A stretch of 64,000 nucleotides of DNA, taken from positions 3,945,176 through 4,009,175 of the forward strand of contig ML679963.1 in NCBI GenBank assembly GCA_007922225.1, in the 5' to 3' direction. The position numbers and the translations under genes were made by a program. The first letter of the stretch is position 1, and each line of letters opens with the position of its first letter. Of this stretch, positions 1-12,365 are shown piece by piece. The DNA comes from Emydura subglobosa. Its lineage: Eukaryota > Chordata > Testudines > Chelidae. The notes under the pieces were generated by a model that did not search any database, had not been told where the DNA came from, and was given only the letters and a program-made list of their open reading frames with translations.

Positions 1-404
1 ACTGCCGGTGCTAGAAGTGGCCGTTGCAAACAGCTGGCAGGGGAAGAGCATCTCAAGAGTCAGGGTAAGGTTTTCCCTCTTGCATCTGATTGCTGCTTTA
101 TTGAGTGGAGGAGAATGTTGCCTATGAGTTGATTTCCTGCCTGTCTCCTCTGACTGAAGGTGATGAGATTTTCACCGAGGGAGGGAGTTAATCCCTGCTA
201 CGAGGAACACAAAGTCTGAAAGGGCAAAGTACCAGAGCACTAAACTCCCAATACGAGCAGCTCTTGGGCATTCATTGCAAGTCAAATCTGGCTCCTGGTT
301 GCCAGAAGGAGCAAATTGATCTCCCGGGAGTAAGTGGCAAAGTGGGACTGAAAATAATGGGAATTGTTTTATATTCTCCTCACCCAAAAATGAGGTTTTT
401 ATTT

Positions 405-500
405 ATTTATTTGGATTGCATGGTCATGGGCCAGAATCCCATTGTGCTTGGCCCTGTACAGACAGAGCAAAAAGACAGTGCCAAGAGTTTACAATCTTAA
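405..500 (-). repeat. MIR/CORE-type SINE fragment
   Basis: CATGGTCATGGGCCAGAATC, then CCATTGTGCTTGGCCCTGTA, then GACAGTGCCAAGAGTTTACA is the 3' half of the SINE in reverse. Confidence 0.75.
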
Positions 501-1904
501 GCAGGTGTGCATCTGTCAGGACTGTGTAATCTGAGCTATCCAGAGAACAACCACTCCGTTATATGCCTATGGTATGCGTCCCACCCTTTGCTAGTCACCC
601 AGCCTTGCCTCTCAAGGAGCTGCAGTGAAGTCAAGTAGCTCCTGGTATTCCTAACAAGCCACCTCCCAAATTTTGCCTGATCCATTGCATGTGGCACAGG
701 GCTACATTTGTTCTGTCAGCTATAAGTCAAAATGACGAGAAAATACAGCTGCCTGAGGAGATAGAATATCCACCTGCAGAATGAAATTAAGGCCTTTTCC
801 TCCTCAGTGTTTTTCTTATGGTGAAAATCGATGTACGTGTCGGGTGATGTGTTTTGCTTCAGCGCTGTGCATAGTGGGGCCGTGCTAAGTCTGCCTGCAC
901 AAAGGTGACAATCCGCCCTGTGCACAGAACATGCTCAGATACTGTACCCATTGTGCTATCTCCGGCTCTAAAATCAGTTTCGCCCTCAACATGATAGGCA
1001 TCAGAACTAATGCCTTGCTCCTTAAAGAAACCACCTCATTACCCTCTGGGTCTGAAGATGTCATGCTGTCTAATCAATATCCCTTTTTTGATCCTCCAGC
1101 TCTGCTTTTTTGATGTTAATGTGTAACATACAAGATGTTATTTATCCCCTCCTCCCCCTGTAGCATAAATGCTTGAGGCAGGAAAAAGTGAGAATGCAGT
1201 TGAATGAATCTCCATGCTGTCTGAATCAGGTGGCTGAATGGAAAGCATGGAGCTGCATTCCTATAGCTATAGAGAGATGTAGCTATAGAGGCAGAGTTCG
1301 GGGAAGTATTATAGATCAATAAGGGAACTGAATGGTGAGATTTCTTCTCCCGCCCCCTTAGCCAGAGTGAGTGAATTTAATATGCTGACACTCAAGCAGT
1401 CCTCATTGTCAGGCCGCTCCTTTGGTTTATTTAGAGAGCCGTGCTGAGGATGATGTTTATAATTGGGTTTGTAGTGGGAGGAAGACAAGGAAGAAGGAGA
1501 CCTCTAAGCAGAAAGTGATATATACTGATGGCGAGACTGAAGGAGAGGGTGACACAATTTTGCAGGTATGGGAGCGGGGGGAAAAGCCCATTCCTGTTCC
1601 AGAACGAAGCCATCTGCTAAGGCCAGGACTTATCCCGCGCCGCTCTCAGTCTCTTTCAGCTCATTCTGACAGCAGCTATTGCAGTCTTTTACTGTATCCT
1701 TTAATGGCCATGCTTTTTTAGTTCTTTCCTCTTCTTACTGCTGCTGCCCAGGCCTTATTCACCTCATCAGCAGCAAAATGAGGCAGATCCAGCACACATC
1801 TGGGCTCTGAAGGGATATAGACAAATATCTATGTGAAGCCAAAAGTTACTAGCTATGAGGACTGATCCCAAATGAAATGGTTCATCGAGCTCATCTGTAG
1901 AGCC

Positions 1905-2048
1905 ATATCCCTTGCTCATGTCAATTTACACAGCTCCATTGGAATCAATGGGCTCAGATCTCCAACTTGTGAAAATCAGCACCGCTCCATTGGAGCCAAT
2001 GAGCCAGATTTGCAGCTGGTGTAAATTGGTGTAGCTCTAATGGAGCCT
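1905..2048. repeat. Duplicated and inverted GCTCCATTGGA..CAATG unit
   Basis: CAGCTCCATTGGAATCAATG (about 1931) and CCGCTCCATTGGAGCCAATG (about 1983) are direct copies about 52 bp apart. CAATTTACACAGC and GTGTAAATTGGTGTAGC form an inverted pair around them. Similar words occur near 9270-9360, 10880-10950, 37740-37800 and 55075. Confidence 0.5.
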
Positions 2049-2208
2049 CTAAACGCTACTGTAATACAGATAAGGAACTCTCAGGTGCATCTGTGAAACA
2101 AATCCAAACTCCAGACCATTTGAGATACCCCCGTTGTTAGCAAGTGCCACAGCCATCCTGCCAGGCACGGCAGCTGGAAGGGGCCCACCTGCAAACAGCA
2201 AAACACAG

Positions 2209-2349
2209 ACGTTGTCTACATGGGGAAATTGATTGGAAGAGCCACTGTGGAGTAGCATCCTGTGTGAACACTCTCCTTCTGGAATAGCTCTAGCTATTTA
2301 GATTTACTCCCTGACTTATTCCAGAATTATTCCCCATCTAGACAAGCCC
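2209..2349. mobile_element. Small inverted-repeat element (MITE)
   Basis: TTGTCTACATGGGGAA near 2212 and the reverse complement of the right end, TTGTCTAGATGGGGAA near 2346, match at 15 of 16 bases. About 140 bp, no coding. The GGGCTTGTCTA.. terminus resembles the elements at 26953 and 40301. No target duplication was seen. Confidence 0.65.
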
Positions 2350-3202
2350 ACGGTGGAAAACTAAAGGTTTCATTTACAGCCAACATTTGCGAGACAGCCA
2401 CTGAGGAGAGATGTTGTATCTGTGACCACCCAAGAGCTGCACAGCATGGGCCATTTCCTGCCTGCTGTCAAGCTGCCATGGCGGTGAGAAGGACTCTTTG
2501 ATAACTAAACAAGTCTGTGTTAAGGCTGGAAAGTGCTTTTGATCTTACCACCAGTCTCTCCACAGGACTCAGCTCATGGAACCAAATTAAGCAATGACAA
2601 AGGGTTTGTTTTTCCTGGCCTTGCTTGGAGCTGGTACAGAGCCTGCGGTTAGCTTCCACCAGCTGATCTTGGGGAGCAGTTGACTGGGGAAAAAGGATCC
2701 AGAGCCGTTTTACTGTAGGCTGAAGGCTATGTAAAAACATGGATCCCCTTGAGCCAAGAGAACTTTTTCAGTCTGTGTCTCTTGGCAGCTCTTTGGCACC
2801 AGTAAGGACCCTTGTACACACACAAAGGGAGACGCGCACAAAGCTGCCCTCCAATTTCCCTGCATTGAGCATTCTTCTGTTTGGTAGCTCACTTGTGCAA
2901 TAATAAAGGAAAGTGAAACGTGAGTGACCCTATTAAAATGTACTTCAGGGAAGGGGTGGCATGCAGAAGGGCCAGCCAGACATAATGCACCAGACTAATC
3001 TCCGGGGGCTCGAACTTTCCTATCGAATGCATCTGCTACAAATTACCTATAGTCTGGTGCTCCAGGGAAGCAAAGTCTCCATAACTATAGTGAGTTGGAG
3101 CTGCTGCAACTGTTCCCGGGGTGTTCCTGGGCAGGGATCCTGTTTGAGGGAGCTCCCTTTTGAGAGGTGAAGCCATGAAGTCGCAGTCTTGCCCCTCTGG
3201 TT

Positions 3203-4810
3203 AGAATCATAGAATCATAGAATCATAGAGTTGGAAGGGACCTCAGGAGGTCATCTAGTCCAACCCCCTGCTCAAAGCAGGACTAACCTCAGCTATATCA
3301 TCCCAACCAGGGCTTTGTCAAGCCTCAGCTTAAAAACCTGTAAGGATGGAGATTCCACCACCTCCCTAGGTAACCCATTCCAATGCTTCACCACCCTCCT
3401 AGTCCAACCCTAATGTCCAACCTAGACCTCCCCCCCTGCAACTTGAGACCGTTGCTCCTTGTTCTGTCATCTGCCACCACCGAGAACAGCCTAGCCCCAT
3501 CCTCCCTGGAACCCCTTTTCAGGTAGTTAAAAGCTGCTATCAAATCCCCCCTCACTCTTCTCTTTTGCAGACTAAACAAGCCCAGTTCCCTCAGCCTCTC
3601 CTCATAAGTCCTGTGCTCCAGCCCCCTAATCATTTTGGTTGCTCTCCGCTGCACTCTCTCCAAATTGTCCACATCTTTTTTGTAGTGGGGGGCCCAAAAC
3701 TGGACACAGTATTCTAAATGCGGCCTCACCAATGCCGAATAGAGGGGAATAATCACTTCCTGTGACCTGCTGGCAATGCCCCTCCTAATGCAGCCCAATA
3801 TTCCATTAGCCTTCTTGACAACCAGGGCACACTGCTGACTCATATCCAGCTTTTTATCCACCGTTACCCCCAGGTCCTTTTCTGCAGAGCTGCTGCCCAG
3901 CTCGTCGGTCCCCAGTCTATAGCTGTGCATGGGATTCTTCCTTCCTAAGTGGAGGACTCTGCACTTGTCCTTGTTGAACCTCATTAGATTTCTTTTGGCC
4001 CAATCCTCCAGTTTGTTTAGGTCACTCTGTATCCTATCCCTACCCTCCAGGGTATCTACCACTCCCCCCAGCTTAGTGTCGTCTGCAAACTTGCTGAGGG
4101 TGCAATCTACCCCATCCTCCAGATCATTAATAAAGATGTTGAACAAAACCGGCCCCAGGACAGACCCCTGGGGAACTCCACTTGTGACCGGTTGCCAGCT
4201 AGACATGGAGCCGTTGATCACTACACGTTGAGCCCTATGCTCTAGCCAGTTCTCTATCCATTTTATAGTCCATTCATCCAACCCATACTTCTTTAACTTG
4301 CTGATAAGAATACTGTGCGAGACAGTATCAAAAGCTTTGCTAAAGTCAAGGTATATCACATCCACCGCCTTCCCTACATCCACAGAGCCAGTCACCTCAT
4401 CATAGAAAGCAATCAGGTTGGTCAGGCATGACTTTCCCTTGGTGAATCCGTGTTGACTGTTCCTGATCACTTTCCTCTCCTCCAAGTGCCTTAAAATGGA
4501 TTCCTTAAGGACCTGCTCCATGATTTTTCCAGGGATTGAGGTGAGGCTGACCGGTCTGTAGTTCCCTGGATCCTCTTTCCTCCCTTTTTTGAAGATGGGC
4601 ACTATATTTGCTTTTTTCCAGTCCTTAGGGACCTCCCCCTGTTGCCACGAGCTTTCAAAGATAATAGCCAATGGCTCTGAAATCACCTCAGCCAACTCCC
4701 TCAGCACCCTCGGGTGCATTGCATCCGGCCCCATGGACTTGTGTATGTCCAATCCTTCTAAATAGTCTTGGACCCGTTCCTTCAGCACTGTGGGATGGTT
4801 GATCCTGCAT
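3203..4810 (-). mobile_element. CR1 LINE, 5'-truncated, with 3' UTR and octamer tail
   Basis: This is the 3' part of a CR1 non-LTR retrotransposon on the minus strand. It runs from near 4810, where a stop codon precedes the coding frame, to the 3' terminus at 3203. The terminus is the characteristic short repeat (ATCATAGA units at 3203-3229), which replaces the poly-A tail of other LINEs. Between tail and stop codon (3203-3387) lies the conserved CR1 3' UTR with the GGAAGGGACCTCAGGAGGTC block. The endonuclease part and 5' end are missing, the usual outcome of target-primed reverse transcription stopping early. Confidence 0.95.
3388..4788 (-). CDS. CR1 reverse transcriptase (partial ORF2, open frame)
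   Basis: The frame is 466 codons without a stop or frameshift. The 4788 boundary is a GTG and not a real start: the frame stays open a few codons further, up to a stop near 4815, because the N-terminal endonuclease was lost by 5' truncation. RT fingers are recognisable at about residues 62-95 ([17 protein letters not shown]). Motif [14 protein letters not shown], lies at about 146-158 with catalytic D148. Motif [21 protein letters not shown], is at about 203-222. The FADD box is at 234-237 with catalytic D236/D237. The C-terminal region ([17 protein letters not shown]) is typical of CR1. The protein would copy CR1 RNA at a nicked target, but this truncated copy cannot be autonomous. The unbroken frame suggests a relatively recent insertion. 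Confidence 0.93.
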   Translation of the reverse strand: MLKERVQDYLEGLDIHKSMGPDAMHPRVLRELAEVISEPLAIIFESSWQQGEVPKDWKKANIVPIFKKGRKEDPGNYRPVSLTSIPGKIMEQVLKESILRHLEERKVIRNSQHGFTKGKSCLTNLIAFYDEVTGSVDVGKAVDVIYLDFSKAFDTVSHSILISKLKKYGLDEWTIKWIENWLEHRAQRVVINGSMSSWQPVTSGVPQGSVLGPVLFNIFINDLEDGVDCTLSKFADDTKLGGVVDTLEGRDRIQSDLNKLEDWAKRNLMRFNKDKCRVLHLGRKNPMHSYRLGTDELGSSSAEKDLGVTVDKKLDMSQQCALVVKKANGILGCIRRGIASRSQEVIIPLYSALVRPHLEYCVQFWAPHYKKDVDNLERVQRRATKMIRGLEHRTYEERLRELGLFSLQKRRVRGDLIAAFNYLKRGSREDGARLFSVVADDRTRSNGLKLQGGRSRLDIRVGLGGW

Positions 4811-6911
4811 GTTCAGGCTAGTGTAGGGCAAGAGGTTCACTCTGAATAAGCACCCAAAAATCTGAATGCTGATTGATGGCTGATCCAAACCACACAGAAT
4901 GCTGGAGTTTGGGCTGAAATTTTCTTGAGAACCAGCTTTCCAGGGACTTTCAGAAGCCTGGAGTGTCCGGGTGGGTTGGTTGGTGATCTCATGGGAGCAG
5001 CCTTTCCCATGGAGCCTGGTGCTTCTGTTTCGAGGCCCTCATTCCTGAGGCTGGGTCAGAATAGCTTTGTCTCATTTGCAGATAACCAGCCATGAACATT
5101 TCACCCGTATCCTCCGACTCCCTTAGAATGGATTCATGCTTCCCTCTTCCATGCCTTCCTTTGCTCTCTGCATGAGTAACACTGGGTTCTTAGGACAGGA
5201 GATTGCAGTAGTAGTCAGAACACCGGGATTGACAGGCACGTTGGGTAGGTGCCATCCCTCAGCTCCTGTGCAAGGATGGTGTCTGTTTATTAGAAGAGCA
5301 CAACTCCCTGAAAGATCCAGGTGTTCTGGGTGACGTGAGCTCTGTGGGGCAGGGACCATCTCTTTGTTCTGTCCCATTTAATACAGGAGGCCTAGTACCA
5401 TTCGATGAAATTCAGACTCTGGGGAGTATAGGCAGGGAAAGCCCAGTAACCATGCAGGCTATGAAAGAGGCCAGATCCCCAGCCGTGGAAGGGCTCCCAC
5501 GTCCAGGGCCTCCAATCTCAGCCCCATGGACCCAAGGAGGAATGATGGGCTTCCCCAGTGGCTGTAGCTGGGGCGATGTCTCAGCAGCCTCCTCAGTGAA
5601 TCCCAGACACTCTGCTGGGCATCCTACCACCACTAGGTCGACTCCCAGGCATAAGCACTGCTCCGCTAGAGTAAGGGTCGCAGAATCTCCTCTCATGTAA
5701 GGAGGTTATTTCTTCTCCTCCCCCCGCAACACGCTGTGGGCAGCTCCTGTTCCGACCAACATGCACGATGCCCATGCATCCTTATTTGTCTGCAGTAGCT
5801 CCTAGCAGCCTCCATCAAGATTGGGGCCCGGTTGCACTCGGTGCTGCTCACCACTAGAATGGTGGGAACAGACCCCTTGATCCCAGAAAATCACTTTAAA
5901 GCTCAGCTTATTTGTGCTGTGACGTTCGAACGTTGCTGTGCTGGTTTTTTCCATCCTTCTCTCACTCCACTTTTCTGTTTTATTTACTGTGCCATCCATC
6001 CACCCTCATTTCATCTCTCGGCCGGGGAAAGCTGCCAAAGCTCCGCCACAGAAAGGTAAGGGTCAGGACCCCCGTCTCCCAGATGTAGCTTGTACGTAGA
6101 TGCATAGACGTAAAACTAGATGTAAACCTAGAGTGGTAGTCTGCCTCAGCCTTGCCAATCCAGCTGAAAGGTGTGAGTGGTATTCGGTAATGAATTGCTC
6201 TGATAGCATTACAAATGCAATTTGCTGGATTGACCCGGTGTGACTGTGTGTAGATATTGGGAGAACCTTCCCGGTAAAGCCTGGTTGGGATAAAGCTAAT
6301 ACAAAGGAGCATTCTCCTTGACTCCCAAAGCTGCTGAAGCCTATTATAGGCTCCTGTCCGTGGCACTAATATGTCTACACGAGACCTCCTGCACAGAGAG
6401 GGAGGGAGTCAGAGTATTAGATGTGCTGCAATAGACAGGGTAACAAACGAACGTTGCACTTGGTAACAGTCAGGGCTGCAACAGAACACACCCCATTCTT
6501 CCGAAGCCTTTAAATCCTGGAAATAGGAAGTGACTGGGCAAGACACGTGCGTTCCTTTGCGCCTTCAGAGTGTCTGCAGTGCTGTCGGGCATGCACTCCA
6601 GCATGCCATCAGGCTTCATTTCCATCCCCAGTGGATACCCAAAAGCAACATGTTCTCCAGCATCATTCAGTTCGCATCCAGTGCAAAACCCTGCCAGGGA
6701 CCCTCACTGCTTTTACTTCAGCTATCTCCACAGATCAGCGCAGCTGGTTGTTCCCTGCGCCAGGCTTTTGGGAAGTGAGGGGCCCCGCGTGCTGCTGAGG
6801 TCACTGGGAAAGGTTTTGCATTGGAGAGTGATTAAATCGAGACAAATTGTGAGAGTTACTGTTGGGGGCAGGTGACGAACGGCTAGTCGATAAGGAAGGA
6901 ACCAGCAGCTT

Positions 6912-6985
6912 GCATCCTTGGGTCGTGGTCCAGGACTGGCGCTCGTAGGCACTACCACAATACAAATTAATAGTAGTGCCACCTT
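6912..6985 (+). repeat. MIR/CORE-type SINE tail
   Basis: TCGTGGTCCAGGACTGGCGC, then GTAGGCACTACCACAATACA ends in ATTAATAGTAGTG, the usual 3' tail. Confidence 0.75.
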
Positions 6986-8189
6986 TGGCCAGGGACATTG
7001 TTGGGAGAAGTCAGTGTAAGTCCATTGGCATCAATGGAGGTGACGGCAAGGATGGGTCTGGTTCATTGTCTTTCTAGCACGACACATCCTTCAGGCTACA
7101 TATCTGCTTTTACAGATAGCATTTAAAAGCCTTCAGTCTTTTATCGGCTCTGGAAACAGCTTTCCCCCTCTTAAATAAAAACTCCTTCCCCTTTGATCTG
7201 CTCCTGCTCTTCTCTATTTATTTTGATCTGCTGTTTTCTATCTGCTCACGTGTGTCTCTTGAGTCCTGATAGCTGCTCCTCGCTGGGGTTAGGAGGTCCT
7301 GTGCTGCACCTACTGCAGGTTGGATCAAATAACGTGATGTATTGGACCATTGGGCTGACAGTTCTTTCCTCTGCAGCCTTTGCCCATTGGACACGTTGGA
7401 AGGTTAGGCCATCCCGGACACATTCAGTAGGTGTGCTCTGCCTGGTGGTACATTTCCTGGTGCAGGTTAGGGTGTGTTATTATTTATTGACAGCAGGACC
7501 TCTGGGATGCTCGGTGCTTTCCAGGCATTCAAGGAACAGTACTACTTGCTTCCAGGGGCTCTCAGTGTAAACGTGCCCTGAGTTTGGAGATAAATGGGAG
7601 GAGGACGAGGGAAGCAACTGGAGAGGCAGGAAGGATGGAGGATGACTTTTTGTGGGGATAGGCAGGACTAGGGCATGCTTAGATGCTGACAGTCCTGAGG
7701 CTGATTAACTGACACTGGAGGTTTGGCAGGGCCCTGCATGGCCCAGAATAATGGGAGTGCAAAGATGGCTTAAAGTCCTCCCGCTTCATCCCTTCCCCCA
7801 GCTCAGGACTGGAGTGACTGCGAATCAGGCCTGTTGTGTTCCCAATCATACAGAATGGACCTATTGGGGGGGCAGCTCTGGCTGGATTAGGAGATCTGGC
7901 TGCGTGGATCTAATTGCATGATTGGGACCCTAGAGAATTATTTTTAAAAGTGGCTAGACAAATCAAACAAGCAGAAACATGAACGTCCTTTTCTCAAGCA
8001 ACAGTAGGTGGGAGTTGTCTGGTCTGCCTGTAATACGGTCTTGGGACACAGTCATGATAAAAATCATAATTCCATAACCTTTGTTACTGCAGATGTTTTA
8101 CATTATTAGAACTGAAATGGTTTTTGCCGACTTGAATATTGAAGAAGCTCAAATAGCGCCATGTTGCCAGCTGTGTTATATGCAATTAC

Positions 8190-8300
8190 GGTAGCTGTTG
8201 GGGGCCCCAGGTCAGATCTTGGCCCCATTGTGCTAGGTGCTGCATACACACATAGTATGAGAGAATCCCTGCCCCAAAGAGCTTACACGCTAAACAGAGA
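8190..8300 (-). repeat. MIR/CORE-type SINE fragment
   Basis: TTGGCCCCATTGTGCTAGGT, then CCTGCCCCAAAGAGCTTACA in reverse orientation. Confidence 0.85.
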
Positions 8301-8564
8301 AGTCAGCTGAAGGATGGGAGAATGGAACATATGGCAATGGTGAATTAGGCCCTTTCGTGCCACTGGACATCCTTGGAAGATGGATCCCTGCATTTAGCAG
8401 GGTTTCCCCTTCTCTCCTGCGTTGGGTCTGTCGCTTTGGTTCTCTACAAGGATTCAAACTCCAGCCCTTCAGGTGGTGAAGAATGGGTGTCTAATCAGGA
8501 GAGGCAGCATGTCTTGGCGTCAGGAACTCCTGTCTTCCAGTCCTGCTCTTGTTTCTGATTTGCA

Positions 8565-8745
8565 GTGTCACTTTAGGTGCCTAAAGTTGGGCTTCTAAAC
8601 CCACAATGGGTAGCTTGATTTTTTCAGAGCAGCTGTGCACAATAGGAAGCTGGGGGGCCTCAGTACCTTTGGAAACTAGGCACATTCCTTATGTGTCTAA
8701 TTTGGACTTAGGTGCCTAACATTTGGACACCCACGTTTAAACATT
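8565..8745. repeat. Repeat with GGTGCCTAAA inverted ends
   Basis: AGGTGCCTAAAGTTGGGCTT at the left and CTTAGGTGCCTAACATTTGG at the right bracket a diverged interior. Related words occur at 24085-24200 (GTGACCACCTAAGTCTGGCA, GCATCTAAATGTAGGTGCTC). Confidence 0.5.
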
Positions 8746-8885
8746 TGAGCCATCCCAACTCTGTGCCTTAGTTTTCCCAGTGTTGAATGGGGAGAACAAC
8801 ACTCACCCACCTCACATGGAATTACAGTTTGTAAATGAGCTTTGAAAATGCAAAGTGCTGTCTGAGTGTTTAGCATTATTCTGAA
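8745..8885 (+). repeat. MIR-like SINE body
   Basis: CTCTGTGCCTTAGTTTTCCC, then GAATGGGGAGAACAAC, then AAGTGCTGTCTGAGTGTTTA follow the CORE region of MIR. Confidence 0.65.
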
Positions 8886-9374
8886 TGTATTAGCAGGGGG
8901 CATTGGAGGATGGAGGCAATAAAAGTCCCGCCCACCTAGATCTGGCCGAGAGGGCAAGGATTGCTCAGCCCACATTTCTCTATTGATGTTAGAGGATGAG
9001 TCACTCCCCGGTTGGGGAGACGAACTGATACAGCAAGAAGAATGCATGCCCAGAAAGGAAACACCTCCAGGATTAACCCTGAATGGCTTTCCCCGTGTAT
9101 TTATCTATCATTTTGGTAATTTGTTTAACAGGTTCAGTGAATTTGTTACGTTGACCTCAGTGTATCCCCTTACAGACAATAATGTGAATCTGTGGGCTGC
9201 AGGTCAGGTACAAACACTGTACTATGTATAGCATGCCCTTACAAACACATACACTTGGATAGAGCCAGATTCTGATCTGTTACACCAGTGTAAGTGCAGA
9301 GCAAATGCACCGATTTCTGTAGTCGCTCTAGATTTACATCACTGTGACTCCAATCAGAATCCGTTCCATAGGGA

Positions 9375-9581
9375 CAGAGCCATCCCTAGGGTATGGCGAA
9401 TCAGAGCGACTGCCCCGGGCCCCCGGGCTTCGCGCCAGGACCGGCGGGAAGGTGGGGTGCACGCCGGGATGGACAGGAGATGGGTGGCTGCCACCAGGGG
9501 TCCTGGCTTTGTGCCGGGACCAGGCAGGAGGTGGGCGGCTGCAATCTACCTCCAGGCTATGCTATCCTAGGGACAGCCCTG
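9375..9581. mobile_element. 207-bp GC-rich hAT-like MITE
   Basis: The ends are CAGAGCCATCCCTAGG and, as reverse complement, CAGGGCTGTCCCTAGG. The flanks CATAGGGA (9367-9374) and CATAGGAA (9582-9589) form an 8-bp target duplication with one mismatch. The interior is CpG-rich. It carries a direct repeat around GGGATGGACAGGAG and CCGGGACCAGGCAGG. Confidence 0.82.
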
Positions 9582-10152
9582 CATAGGAACCACAGAAATT
9601 AAAGACTAGGAGCAAAAGGGATATTAACCTCCCCAACCAGAGTTAGAGCAGGGTCATGAGTAAACATCTACCTTTGACCAGTGTAAATATGCAAGAGGCT
9701 TTCTCAGACACAAAAAGGACAAGCTGCCTGCAGCAGCCTAGGACTAATGGAATTCTCTCTCTGGATCACCTTCCCTCAACCCGTATTTCACACATCAGGC
9801 ACATTTGAATTCAGATGCATTGCTGCTGTGTTTGGATCAATATGAAAATAAATCACTTTGATATACGAGCCTGTTTCTGGAATTTGTTAGCAACAGATTT
9901 TTATCTCTTTTGGAGTAAGGGGATTTTTCTCCCCTTGCTGAACTGTTGTGAGTTCACTTAACTTTTTTGTGGGTACTAGAATGGGCAACACAGACAGTGG
10001 GAACCCCCATCCCCAGCCTGCACTGTGATGTGCGTCAGTAAACCTGCTGTGCTATATTGGATCATTTTCTTGGCAAAAAGTCCTATAGAATTCAAATGGA
10101 AATGCTGACTTTTTTATAGCATCTTTTAACCATTCTAAAGAAATTAATAGGA

Positions 10153-10346
10153 AATTATACCCCACTATATAATTCCATAGGATTGTTCAGATAATCTATT
10201 AAAAGGATGTAATTTTCTGTTACATTCTATAGGAATTTAGAACCATCCTGTAGAATATGACAGAGAATTATACTTCACCATAGAAATTCTATAGGGTGGC
10301 TCAGATAACCTGTAGAGAGGATATAATTCTATGTTAGATTCTATAC
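10153..10346. repeat. Two copies of an 81-bp block, 113-bp period
   Basis: The block at 10153-10233 (AATTATACCCCACTATATAA ... TTACATTCTATA) recurs at 10266-10346 (AATTATACTTCACCATAGAA ... TTAGATTCTATA). CTATAGAATT and CATAGGATT words also appear inverted near 10080 and 10245. Confidence 0.75.
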
Positions 10347-11589
10347 AATCCCATTAGTTTTCTTCCTATTAAATGCCATAGAGTTTTCCTTTCTAGTCCT
10401 GTTTCTTCTCTAGGACAATGGTCACTGTCTTGATGCTTCAGAGGGAGACCCATTCATCCCCATTGTGAACCTTTTCAATTTGGCCATGCTGGAGAGGAGA
10501 TTGAATTCCTTCCTGATCTTTGCAGGCTGGCAGCTCGCACCCTGAAGCATGAGCTCTGATGACGAGCCTCGTGTTAGCATGCAGAGCCTTAGATGTTATT
10601 GACGGCTATAAAAATGATTCAGCTTTTTCTCAGTGCATAATAGGATTGCTGTTGTTTGCTTAAGCCAATGGGACTGTTTATGAGGCATCAAATCCTGCTC
10701 CTATGTTTTCAGATGAGGTTATTGTGAAACACATACGTCAGCAGAAATAGCAGAGCTAAACAGCTGCACTTGCCTTAAATAGATGCCAAGGTTTGTGCCA
10801 GCAAAGTTTTTCATTCATGCACTTTTATCCCCTTAGGATCCATCTTCTCATGGCTGTCTTCTCATTGGTTCCACCTTCAGTTACCTCAGTGTAGAGTGGG
10901 AGTCACTCGGAATTCACACCGGGTAACTGAGAGTGAAATCTGCGCCCCTGTGTACAGACTCCAGTCAGTGTTTGGCAAGGAGAGCGTTAACACACTGTCT
11001 CTTTGCATAGAGGAAAGACCGGATGAGAGAGAGGGGGTAGGTCCAGCTGTAGTGAAACAAGCAATTTCTTTAGCACTAGCTTGTAAGGAAGAGACAATGC
11101 TAAATGGAAAAATCCTTTTTTTCAGCCAGCTCAGACTTTGGCTGTATAAAGCCTTCCTGTTGGCTAATTTCATTGAGCAAAAAGGCTGCTGCAGGGAGCC
11201 TTTTTAACTCTGAAGTGCAGAGACCTGAATTGTGAAATTTTGTATCATTTTGAGCAAGCTTCCTAAAAGTCTGATAATATCATTTGGCTGGGCATCAAGT
11301 TCCTGGGATATTGATACTGCCCTCAGCCTAGACTTGCGTAACTTGTCCCATTATGGTGACTTCCCATCTTTGGAGCCTGCAGGCTCGCTCCAGAATTACA
11401 TACCAGGGACAACACACTCACTACTGGTGAAGAGAAGTAGCCGGGAGAACCATTAGGGATGATTTCATCCCGAGGTAAGACTCTGTGTCTGATTCTTTTA
11501 TTAAAATGAGCAGTGCACCCGTGTGCAGAACTGCGTTTGGAACAGGGGTTGGTAGCACTGCAGAGCCCATGCTGGCTGTACAAAGGGAG

Positions 11590-11765
11590 CGTTGCCTAAT
11601 GATTAGAGCATGGAGCTACGCATCAGGACTCCTGGGTTCTGTTTCCTGGTTTACCACCCAGGCTTCCTTGTGCCTATTTCTCCTTTCCGTAAAATGGGGA
11701 TGATATTCCTTGTGTTGCAGAGATGTTGTAAGACTTAAAGATTGTAAAATAGCCGGAGGTCATGG
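11590..11765 (+). repeat. MIR-like SINE with head
   Basis: TAATGATTAGAGCATGGAGC is the tRNA-derived head. GGACTCCTGGGTTCTGTTTC, then CCGTAAAATGGGGATGATAT give the body. Confidence 0.75.
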
Positions 11766-12224
11766 AACCAAAGGTACTAGCGGACCAAGTATTAGTGGTA
11801 TTGGGGTTAGCTAAAAGGGGAGCAACAGAAGGTCTGTCTATCTTCTCTCTCCACCTCCCAATCTCATAACATGATGGGGATTCTGTACATGGAACCAAAG
11901 GCTATTTTTTGCTTTCCACCTTGTCACTGAAAATGCTTCCTGTACTGTTGCACTGCGTGAGCTGCTCTCTCTGTTCATGACAGCTTTGATGACGTGTTGG
12001 TAGGTATGCTAATTCAGAGCTGCCCATGTGCTGTTACAAGCTCCCGAGCTGGCTCGGCAAGAGCAAGATTTAAATGACCAGCTTTAGAGATTGGCGTTAC
12101 TTGTGCTTACCCTAGGCAATGAAAACACATGGGGCAAAGCCTTGTAATTCTTTAGGCTGTTTAGCTATGGACTAAGCTCTCCCATGCTTTGCTTGGTCAT
12201 TGCAGAAACTCTTTCAGCTTTGTT

Positions 12225-12365
12225 GTTATTGTTTATTTGTATTACCTTAGCACCAGGGAGCCCTAGTCCTGGACCAGGACCCCACTGTGCCAGACGCTGA
12301 ACAAACACACAGCAAAAAGATGGTCCCTTTCACAAAGAGCTTAGGATCTAAGCTTCAGACCATGA
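12225..12365 (-). repeat. MIR/CORE-type SINE fragment
   Basis: TTATTTGTATTACCTTAGCA, then GGACCAGGACCCCACTGTGC, then CAAAGAGCTTAGGATCTAAG. Confidence 0.8.

Noticed and set aside
2988..3062. CACCAGAC ... GTCTGGTG inverted ends about 74 bp apart
   Set aside because: Only 8 bp, no target duplication and no second copy in the window.
7470..7560. Possible SINE tail (GTTATTATTTATTGACAGCA)
   Set aside because: Similarity to the SINE consensus is too weak to call.
11590..11625. tRNA-like sequence (TAATGATTAGAGCATGGAGC)
   Set aside because: It is the tRNA-derived head of a SINE, followed by the SINE body; no complete tRNA fold.
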